Shown here one piece after another: positions 53,220 to 61,300 of a stretch of DNA of 64,000 nt. The notes under the pieces are model-generated. The model searched no databases, was not told the origin of the DNA, and saw only the letters and a program-made list of their open reading frames with translations. The translations under genes and the position numbers were made by a program. Every line of letters starts with the position of its first letter. The stretch's first letter is position 1. Source of the DNA: an uncultured Bryobacterales bacterium (GTDB lineage Bacteria; Acidobacteriota; Terriglobia; Bryobacterales; UBA6623); assembly GCA_958295955.1 (NCBI GenBank), contig OY282420.1, forward strand, positions 586,236 through 650,235, written 5' to 3'.

Positions 53220-53788
53220 TGGCGTTTCCCAAAAGAATGTTTCCCAAAAAATACGCCGAGCTCGCGGCGCGGGCGCGGGCGCCCTTCGGGATTGCCGCCG
53301 CGGGGTTGTTTCTGTGGCTGGCCGAGCCGACGGGGGCGTCGCTCGCCGTCGGGGGGCCGGTTGCGCTATGCGGCTTGGGCATCCGGGCCTGGGCCGCCGG
53401 CCACTTGCGCAAGAACCGGCGCCTGGCGGTTTCCGGGCCTTACGCTTACGTCCGCAATCCGCTTTACCTGGGCACGCTGGCGGCGGGCATGGGGTTCGCC
53501 GCAGCGGGCGCGCGTCCGGCGCTCGGCGCGGCGCTGATCGCTTTTTTCCTGGCGCTGCACCTGCCGGTGATCGAGGAAGAAGAGGCGCATCTCTACAAAA
53601 TCCTGGAAGGCTACGGGGAGTACGCCCGGCGCGTCCCGCGCGTCGTGCCGGCGTTGCGGGCGCGTTATCGGTCGGAGACGCCCTTCAGCGCCGCGCTGTA
53701 CCGCCGGAACCGGGAGTACGAAGCGGCGTTGGGCTTTGCCGCGGGAATGCTGGCGCTGGCCTGGAAGGCGTTCGGCCGATTTCTCTAA
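53219..53788 (+). CDS. Isoprenylcysteine carboxyl methyltransferase-like membrane protein
   Basis: A 189-residue integral membrane protein of the ICMT/PEMT superfamily. The cofactor region reads VSGPYAYVRNPLYLGTLAAG, and the second signature is EEEEAHLYKILEGYGEYARR with the Glu and the final Arg/Pro (RVVP) of the family. Bacterial members methylate lipids or small isoprenoids and are not involved in prenylated-protein processing. The ATG overlaps the lptD stop, suggesting coupled expression, perhaps a role in envelope lipid modification (inference). Confidence 0.9.
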   Translation: MAFPKRMFPKKYAELAARARAPFGIAAAGLFLWLAEPTGASLAVGGPVALCGLGIRAWAAGHLRKNRRLAVSGPYAYVRNPLYLGTLAAGMGFAAAGARPALGAALIAFFLALHLPVIEEEEAHLYKILEGYGEYARRVPRVVPALRARYRSETPFSAALYRRNREYEAALGFAAGMLALAWKAFGRFL

Positions 53789-53905
53789 CAGCCGCGGCGA
53801 AAGCCGTCTTGCCGGCCACTATCCACCGGCCGCGCGGCGCGCGGCCGCCCGTTTCCGTATCCTGAATAATAAGGTCGGGTTTCTTCCCTTCCATCCCGTC
53901 TATCG

Positions 53906-55114
53906 ATGGCGCACCGGTTCGTCTGCCTGATTTGCCATAACGAGATCGCGCATCCCGGCGCGGAGTGCCCTTATTGCAAGAGCCGCTCGTTCCTGGCGGA
54001 AGGGGCCACGCCGCGGATTCTCGCCGCGGTGTTCGGCGTGATGTTGCTGTTGTTCGTCGTAACGGGCTTCTATACCCGCTCGTTCAATCGCCAAAGCCGC
54101 CAGCGGGGCCGGCAGCATTACCAGTCGGCGCAGGCTTTGGCCGTGCTGTCCGATTACGAGCAGGCGGCCGAGCAGTACCGCGACGCGCTGCTCTACTCGC
54201 ACGACAATCCGGACTACCGCCTCGGCCTGGCGCTGGCGCTGTACGAGTCAGAGCGCTATACCGAGGCGCGCCATCATCTGATGGCGTTGCGGCCCGACGA
54301 TCCGACATCGGGGATCGTCAACAAGCTGTTGGGCCGCCTGGCCGCGGACGAAGAGCGGGTCGATGAGGCGGTCACCTACTACCGCACGGCGATTTACGGC
54401 CGCTGGACGGACAACGCCGAGCGGGAGCGGCTGCAATCCCGGCTGGAGTTGATCGAGTTGCTGGACCGCAACGGGCGCATGCGGCAGTTGACCGCCGAAC
54501 TGCTCGACCTGGATGTCATGCCGGACGACAAAGCGACCAAACGCCGGCTGGCGGGCTTGCTGCTCAAGACACAGGTTGCCGACAAGGCTTCGGCTTTGTT
54601 CCGTGAATTCCTGAGAGACGATCGCAGAGACCGCGAAGCGCTTGTCGGGCGCGCGGAGGCGGAATTTCTGCTGGGCAACTATCTTACGGCGCGGACGCAT
54701 TTCAACTACGCGCAGGGGGTCCGCAAAGAGGAATCCACCGCGCAGAGGATTGCCTTGTGCAGCGCCGTCATTGCCCTCGACCCGAACCGGCGCGGCATCG
54801 AGAGCAGCCGGGAAAAATTCCGCCGCAGCCGCGTTGTGCTCGCGCGTACGGCCGAGTTCATAGGCTACTGCAGGAATCCGCTCGGCGAAACTTTCGTGGG
54901 GCCCCTGCCTCCGGTTTCAGCGGAGCTTGCCGAACCGCTGGGGCGCGCGCTCGATTTGCTGCAGCGCGACGCCCGCCAACGCGCGACCGCCGACAACGTC
55001 GAGGCGAATATCCTGCTGGCGGAGGAAATCTGGAACGCGCGGGAAGGGGCCTGCTCCGCAATCGAGCACGACGACGAGCCGCTGCGGCTTGTTCTGGCGA
55101 AACTCTCCCAATGA
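53906..55114 (+). CDS. Membrane-anchored TPR protein with N-terminal zinc ribbon
   Basis: A 402-residue protein with a cytoplasmic zinc ribbon (CLICHNEIAHPGAECPYC), one membrane helix at about residues 38-58 (ILAAVFGVMLLLFVVTGFY) and a long TPR-type helical domain. Recognisable repeats include YEQAAEQYRDALLYSHDNPD, ALALYESERYTEARHHLMAL and VDEAVTYYRTAIYGRW. The C-terminal 120 residues are helical without clear repeats. The function is unknown; TPR arrays of this kind scaffold protein complexes. Its stop overlaps the chloride-channel start (ATGA). Confidence 0.85.
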   Translation: MAHRFVCLICHNEIAHPGAECPYCKSRSFLAEGATPRILAAVFGVMLLLFVVTGFYTRSFNRQSRQRGRQHYQSAQALAVLSDYEQAAEQYRDALLYSHDNPDYRLGLALALYESERYTEARHHLMALRPDDPTSGIVNKLLGRLAADEERVDEAVTYYRTAIYGRWTDNAERERLQSRLELIELLDRNGRMRQLTAELLDLDVMPDDKATKRRLAGLLLKTQVADKASALFREFLRDDRRDREALVGRAEAEFLLGNYLTARTHFNYAQGVRKEESTAQRIALCSAVIALDPNRRGIESSREKFRRSRVVLARTAEFIGYCRNPLGETFVGPLPPVSAELAEPLGRALDLLQRDARQRATADNVEANILLAEEIWNAREGACSAIEHDDEPLRLVLAKLSQ

Positions 55115-56922
55115 CGATCAAGGCGCTCCGAGATATCGCGCGGGGGATTGGGGATGTCGTCCGAACCCGCGATTGGCCGGTCGCCGGCGCGGTCGCGCTC
55201 CGAGATATCGCGCGGGGCCTTTGGGCCGTCAGCCGCAAGGGGCCGGTTCTCGAAGAGACGCAGCGCTTCCTGCTGCTTGCGATCGTAATCGGGATCTTTT
55301 CCGGCCTGGTCGTCGTCTGCTTTCACATCTCGATTGAATTCCTGAACTGGAACACCGTTCACTCGCTGGACCGCTCGACCGATCTCTGGATGCTGCTCTG
55401 GCCGGCGCTGGGCGGCGGCGCCGCTTATCTGCTGGTCTATTTCGTCTTTCCCACCGCCCGCGGGACAGGCGTCAACTACACCAAGGCCGGGGTGTACGCC
55501 TCCGACGGCTATGTGCCGTTCAGCAGCGTCATCGGCAAGTTCTTGAGCAGCACGCTCTCGATCGGCTCGGGCAACCCGATGGGCCCCGAAGATCCGGCGT
55601 TGCAGATGGGCGCCGGGATCGCCTCGCTGCTCGGCAGGCTTTTCCACCTGACCCGCGACCACATGCGCCTGATTGCGCCGGTCGGCGCGGCGGCCGGCAT
55701 CGGCGCGGCGTTCAATACGCCGATCACGGCGGTGTTGTTCGTGATGGAGGAGGTAATGTCGGCGTGGAGCGCCGGCGCGATGGGCTCGATCGTGCTTTCC
55801 GCGGTTTCGGCGGTGGTCGTCAGCCGTTGGTTCCTGGGCGACGATCCGCTGTACAGCGTTCCGGAGTTCGAGTTGACGAACTACTCGGAGTTGCTCGTCT
55901 ATGCCGTAATCGGCGTTGCCGGCGGCTGGCTTTCGGCTTTGTACACGCGCCATGCCGCCGCCTTGCGCGACAAGATATTGCAGCAGCGGCAAAGGGTCAG
56001 GCTTTGGCTGCCCGTGGCCGCCGGATTGTTCGTCGGCCTGATCGGCATCCAGGCGCCGGGGGTTCTCGGCGCCGGCTACGAGTCCATCGACAGCGCTCTG
56101 CACGACCGCTTCACCTGGAAGTTTCTGCTGCTGTTGGGCGGGCTGAAGATGGTGCTGTCGGCGGTCTGCCTCAGCGCCGGCACCCCGGGCGGCATGTTCG
56201 CGCCTACGCTGTTCATCGGCGCGATGATCGGCGGCGGCCTCGGCGGCCTGGCCGACATCTATTGGCCGCTGCCGACGAGCTCGACCGGCGCGTACGTCCT
56301 GGTGGGCATGGGCGCCTTCTTCGCCGGCCTGTTCCGCGCGCCGATGACCTCGGTCTTCATGGTGTTCGAAGTGAGCGCCAACTACGTGATCATCCTGCCG
56401 GTCATGATCGCCAATACGATTTCGTATCGGATTTCGCGGCGCATGCAGCCGGATTCGCTGTTCCACATCCTCGGCCACCAGGACGGCTTGGATCTGCCGT
56501 CGGTGGAAGAGAAGCGCGAAGCGCCCGTGCTGCACGTCGAGGACGCGATGCGCAAGGACGGCAAACGGGTTGCGCCGGCGGCGAGCGCTACCGTCGACGA
56601 TGCGCTGGCCGGGCTCGACGAGGACGGCGCATCGGCCATCCTGATCGATTCGGGTTACGGGCGCTGGACATGGGTCAGCCGGCGGGATCTGGAGCGCGTC
56701 TGGCGGGAAGGCTGGGGCGCCGCGCTGATCAAGGATGCGTTGCCGCTGCGCTCGGTGATTCGAACCTACCCCGATCTTCCGCTGGACCAGGCTTTGCGCA
56801 AGCTCGGCGCGTACCCGGTGCTGCCGGTAGCCAGCCGCGTCAACCCGAACTATATGGTCGGGACGCTGACGTTGGCGGACGTTCACCGCACCTACGGCAT
56901 CCCCAAAGAAGAAGTGGAATGA
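55111..56922 (+). CDS. CLC-type chloride channel or antiporter with CBS domains
   Basis: A 603-residue inner-membrane CLC protein. The ion-path motifs appear as GSGNPMGPEDPALQMGAGIA (the G-x-x-G-P region) and AGTPGGMFAPTLFIGAMIGGG (G-x-F-x-P). Two CBS regulatory domains follow (HVEDAMRKDGKR and VIRTYPDLPLDQALRKLGAY). Whether it is a channel or a Cl-/H+ antiporter cannot be decided with confidence. The N-terminus contains a 24-residue in-frame duplication, ALRDIARG near residues 5-12 repeated near 29-36. The start overlaps the TPR gene stop, so translation is coupled. Confidence 0.93.
   Translation: MTIKALRDIARGIGDVVRTRDWPVAGAVALRDIARGLWAVSRKGPVLEETQRFLLLAIVIGIFSGLVVVCFHISIEFLNWNTVHSLDRSTDLWMLLWPALGGGAAYLLVYFVFPTARGTGVNYTKAGVYASDGYVPFSSVIGKFLSSTLSIGSGNPMGPEDPALQMGAGIASLLGRLFHLTRDHMRLIAPVGAAAGIGAAFNTPITAVLFVMEEVMSAWSAGAMGSIVLSAVSAVVVSRWFLGDDPLYSVPEFELTNYSELLVYAVIGVAGGWLSALYTRHAAALRDKILQQRQRVRLWLPVAAGLFVGLIGIQAPGVLGAGYESIDSALHDRFTWKFLLLLGGLKMVLSAVCLSAGTPGGMFAPTLFIGAMIGGGLGGLADIYWPLPTSSTGAYVLVGMGAFFAGLFRAPMTSVFMVFEVSANYVIILPVMIANTISYRISRRMQPDSLFHILGHQDGLDLPSVEEKREAPVLHVEDAMRKDGKRVAPAASATVDDALAGLDEDGASAILIDSGYGRWTWVSRRDLERVWREGWGAALIKDALPLRSVIRTYPDLPLDQALRKLGAYPVLPVASRVNPNYMVGTLTLADVHRTYGIPKEEVE
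55123..55217 (+). repeat. Short tandem duplication at the start of the CLC gene
   Basis: A 23-base sequence containing CTCCGAGATATCGCGCGGGG occurs identically at 55123-55145 and 55195-55217, a 72-base period that keeps the reading frame. The intervening bases have diverged, so the exact core stands out against them. It duplicates the amphipathic lead ALRDIARG before the first membrane helix. Confidence 0.8.
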
Positions 56923-56926
56923 CCCT

Positions 56927-58336
56927 CTATTCCTCTTTCCAACGGTAGTAATCGACGTCGTTGGGGACGATTTGCCGGGTCGTCGAGCGCCAGGCGTCGA
57001 TGGGCGGAGCGCCGACCCGCGCGAAAAATCCGTGCAGGCGTTTTTGCATGGCTTGCCGGCGCTCGCGGTACTCGGGCTTGCCCGCGCGGTTGATGGTTTC
57101 GCCGGGGTCTTCTTCCAGATCGAAGAGTTCGTTGTGCCAGCCGTCGCCGCGCTCGATGTATTTGAGGTTTTCGGTGCGCGCGGCGCGCGTGTAGCCGTAC
57201 TCGAAATAGAGCTCGTTGCGCCATGCCGGGGATTCGCCGCGCAGGAAGGCGGCGTAGCTGCGGCCGACGCGCTGCGGGTCGGGTGCGGTTTCCACTCCCA
57301 GGTAATCGAGCAGAGTCGGGAAGAAATCGTAGCTGGAGACCATCGCGGAGACTTCCCTGCCCGCCTCGATGCGGCCGGGATGATTCCAGATCAGCGGCAC
57401 GCGGATCGATTCCTCGAACATGTTGAACGGGATAGTCGCGTTGCCTTTGCCCCAGACGCCGTGATGCCCGCAGTTGAAGCCCTGGTCGGCGCTGAAGACG
57501 ACGACGGTGTTTTCGCGGATGCCCAGCTCGTCGAGCTTGTCGATGACCCGGCCGACGTTGGCGTCCACGCCCGTGACCAGCGCGGAGTAGGCGGCATAGG
57601 TTTCGCGGTTGCCGTGGTGGCGCTCGAAGCGGCCGCGGCGCTGCGGGTGCAGGGCCGCCGGCTTGGGAAAGCAGGAAAACTCGGCGTCCGCGTAATGCCG
57701 GCGGTACTTCTCCGGCTGGTAATCGTAGGGGCTGTGCGGCGCGAAGAAAGGCACGACCAGGCAGAACGGCCGGGCATGGTTTTTTTCGATGAAGTCGACG
57801 GCGCCGGCCCCGACGAAGTCGGTCTTGTAGCCGGTGTTCTTGACGCTTTTGCCGTTGACGAAGAACTCCGTGTCTTTGTAGGGACCGCCGCCGCGCGGGG
57901 CGGCGCGCCAGTAGTCGAAGCCCGCCTGGGCTTGCTCGTCGCGGCCCAGGTGCCACTTGCCGGCTAGTCCGCAGGTGTAGCCGTTGGCTTTGAGGATGTC
58001 GGCGAATGTTCTGTGGCCGCGCAGAAAGCGGGTGCTGCGGGGGCCGTAGCTGTCGTCGGGGAGCAGAAAATCCTGCACGCCGTGGTGTGACGGCAGCTTG
58101 CCGGTGTAGTAGGTGGCCCGCGACGGAGAGCACACGGGGGTGCAGGCGAACGCCCGCGTAAAGCGCATGCCTTCGGCGGCCAGGCGGTCGAGGTTGGGCG
58201 TATGCATCTCGCCGCACCCGTAGGAACCCAGCGACCACGCGCCCTGATCGTCAGTCATGAAAAAGACGACGTTGAGCGGCCGCCTCTGCGCCGCGGCCGC
58301 CGCGGGAATGAGCGAAAGAAAGCCGCGCCGCGTCAT
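56927..58336 (-). CDS. Sulfatase with signal peptide
   Basis: A 469-residue type I sulfatase with a short leader (TRRGFLSLIPAAAAAQ). Intact motifs are VVFFMTDDQGAWSLGSYG, the formylglycine site CSPSRATYYTGK (C-x-P-x-R), GKWHLGRD and VFSADQGFNCGHHG. It is the second sulfatase of the window and differs from the one at 20123-21568 by a longer middle insert (NHARPFCLVVPFFAPHSPYD region). Both need an external formylglycine-generating enzyme. No carbohydrate-utilisation cluster surrounds it. It is convergent with the CLC gene, four bases away. Confidence 0.94.
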   Translation of the reverse strand: MTRRGFLSLIPAAAAAQRRPLNVVFFMTDDQGAWSLGSYGCGEMHTPNLDRLAAEGMRFTRAFACTPVCSPSRATYYTGKLPSHHGVQDFLLPDDSYGPRSTRFLRGHRTFADILKANGYTCGLAGKWHLGRDEQAQAGFDYWRAAPRGGGPYKDTEFFVNGKSVKNTGYKTDFVGAGAVDFIEKNHARPFCLVVPFFAPHSPYDYQPEKYRRHYADAEFSCFPKPAALHPQRRGRFERHHGNRETYAAYSALVTGVDANVGRVIDKLDELGIRENTVVVFSADQGFNCGHHGVWGKGNATIPFNMFEESIRVPLIWNHPGRIEAGREVSAMVSSYDFFPTLLDYLGVETAPDPQRVGRSYAAFLRGESPAWRNELYFEYGYTRAARTENLKYIERGDGWHNELFDLEEDPGETINRAGKPEYRERRQAMQKRLHGFFARVGAPPIDAWRSTTRQIVPNDVDYYRWKEE

Positions 58337-58384
58337 GCTGCGTCAAGAATACCAGCCGGCGCGGCGGCGCTTGCGAACGGCTTC

Positions 58385-61300
58385 TCAGGAGGACATCTCC
58401 AGGAACACCGTACACTCCTTTTTCTGCCTCATGAGATTGTCGATCCCGGATGAGATGTCCCAACGGATGACATCCGGCTTGGCGCCGTCGCGTGCTTCCG
58501 CCCGCACGGTTCTGTCATGAAAATGACCGTCTCGACCGGCGTTGTGCGGCTTGAGTTCCACTGCTCCACCGAAACGGGTTCGGCGGATAGCCGCCTTCAG
58601 CCCGTTGCATTGCTCGTTCGCAGTCAACCGCTCTTCTTCGGGCCGGGATCGATTCCCGGGATTCCATACCAGAGTAAGGCGTTCGACAAGGATGCCCGTG
58701 TCGAGCAACTTATCGACAAACTCGGCAAGCGTTTCACGATTTTGGCGGTTTGTGCCGATGTAGGGATCTCTGATCGTGACGGCGACCTTGCGGCCTACCG
58801 CCGGTTTGAACATCGCCGCGAAGTCTCGCCGATCATTGGGGGAGAATCGAAACGTACGGAGCTTCGCAACGGCGTTTTCGAGCAGTTTAGGCGCTTGCTC
58901 CGCGCCGCCGACGAGTCTCCTGTTGCGTTCGAGCCACCCGTCCGACGCCGGGCCGTTCCACCGATGGGTTACGCCGGCCAGCGGTCCCTCGAAGAACGCG
59001 TCCGGCGTTCGGCCGCCATGGAATTCGGCTGCTGCGCCGCGGGTAACGATCGAGAGCCGAGGCGCTTTGCCCGCGCGCCCGCCTCGTCCTTCCGCAACAC
59101 GCTCGATAAAGATCGAAAGCCGCGGAGCTTTAGCCGCGACAGCGGGGTCAAGACGGTAAATTTGAATCCGGTTTTCACGCTCGAAACGCTCGAGGATGTC
59201 CGCGACCTCGCGGTCGACTGTCGTCATCGGGGCTTCGGCTGTCGGCTCAGCGCGCCCGACAAGGAAGATGAGGACCCGACGATTGTCGGCCTCCAGATAA
59301 TCGCGAAGGGCGCGGGCGCTGCGCAACGCTTCGTCCCGGCCCCCTGCGCCCCAAAGCGAAGGCGCGGCAATCACGGCAAGCGAGTATTTTTTAAGGCGTT
59401 CTCCAAGCACGGCCGCCGACGCGAAAGGATCGGGAATCGCGTCTTCCGGCGCGTTGGCCGGACGGGCTACGGCCTGCCTCAGAAGCTTGTCGATCCAGTT
59501 GCGGCAAGGCCGTCTGTCGAAGTCGTCCCAATAGTACTGATTGGAGTATTCGTTGAGACAGTGGGAGCAACTGGTTACGCAGTCCTTGTTTGAGCAGTCG
59601 AGGATATTGCGGGCCTCGGCAAGTAGCTGCGCCGCCGAGAAACGCAGTTCGTCGGACATGAGGCGCTTGCAGTAGCCGGCTCCGCCCGCGGCTGCGTCGG
59701 AAAGGATGACGATCGGCCGGCCGTCCCGCAATTCGGTCACGGCCCGCAGATCGCGGCTGTCGGTATCCAGCAGACGGGCGGCGGCCAGGCGGAGCGCTTC
59801 CGCCAAGGTTCGGCGGAAGCGCTCGGTAGGGCTCGCGTCGCCGGTTGCTGGGGAATCCGGGATAGGACGGTCGAAATGAATCGCGCGAATGTCGGTCTTG
59901 AAAATGTGACCCAAGTCTAGCGGATAGGCAAGGCAATCGTTCGAGCAGGGGTCGCCGGTGCGCGGGTTTTTATGCTCTTTCTGAATCTCGTGCCGCTTGT
60001 ACTGTGCTTCGTTCGGCGCAGGTTCGGCGTATTCGCAGCGCGTACACCAATAGTAGCCCGCGCCCTGTGGGCCTTTGTTGACAACGAACATCCGGCCTGT
60101 CGGTCCGCCGCCGCGGGAAGTCGCCGAGGCGAAAAAGCTTTTGACGCCGCCGACCCCGGTCTCGGAGTAGTAGTCAAGAGGCGCGCGTGTCAGCAAGCGC
60201 GCCTCGTCCACCCGCCGCTCCCTCAGCCGCGAACTGCCCGGGTCTCGTCCCATACGGTCGGCGTAGGATGTCAGGAATCCTATGGGTTCGATGAAAGGGC
60301 GCGGCCAGGTAACCGCGGCGCCGCTGCATTGCTCGCAGGCCGGAGTGAATTTTTTACGCTCATCGTGGATTTCCGCATGGCCGCAGGCGGAGCAGACCCG
60401 GTACCAACGCTTGGGCAACCAGCTTTCACTTCCGGGCACAACGCCGCGCCGCACGATCCCGCTGCTGGTCCAGATGCGGCCGCCGGCCACGACTTCAGCG
60501 CCCGGCGCATACTCCCCAATGGCTAGGGAAGCGTCGCGGTCGAGTTGCAGCGCGTCGTCTTGCGCATCGCTGCCGCGAGTCTCGACAATCTCCAGCCTGA
60601 TCGAGTGAACGGGAAAACTGTAGGTAGGGATAACCGCGGCGCGCGACAGCGCATCCACAACGAAGCGGTCGAGGTACCGTTTCATATCCGAATGGCGCGC
60701 AGAGTGCCGCCTGGCCGCGCGCTCCTTATCCGCCCGCAACGCTTCCGGATCTGTCATTGTGTCCAACTGCTCCTGTGCGGCCTGGTCCATCGTCCGCCAG
60801 CGCTCGGCGATATCGTTGAGCCATTGACGGAAGACCTTGCTGACATGCGAGACCAGATCGCCGCCGGCGAGGCCGACCCCGCGCAGTTCCGCCGGCAGCG
60901 TTTCGACCATGCGCGCCGCGGTATCGAGTGCGGCTTTGCCCGGCTTGCCCGCAAGCCAGACATCGAACTCCTCGCGCAGCTTGGTTTCGTCTTCTTCGGT
61001 CAACCGATCGCCCAGGACATGTTTGAGTCGTGGCGCGCCTTCCGCGGTGCGGCCGGCGAGGCGCATGTCCAGCCACCCCGAGACGACGCAGGAGCATTGA
61101 TGTCTGAGGAAGAAATTCGCGTTATCGAGAGAAAGATAGGGCGGCGCAGGCACGGCATTGAGGTATCCATCGAGATCGTGGAATTGGGATTGATCGTAGC
61201 GGCTGTTCCGCGCCAGCATCAGCGCCAACGGAGCCGCCTGCGCGCGCCGTCCCGCGCGTCCCGCTCTTTGCTGGTAGTTGGCGATTCCGGGCGGAACGTT

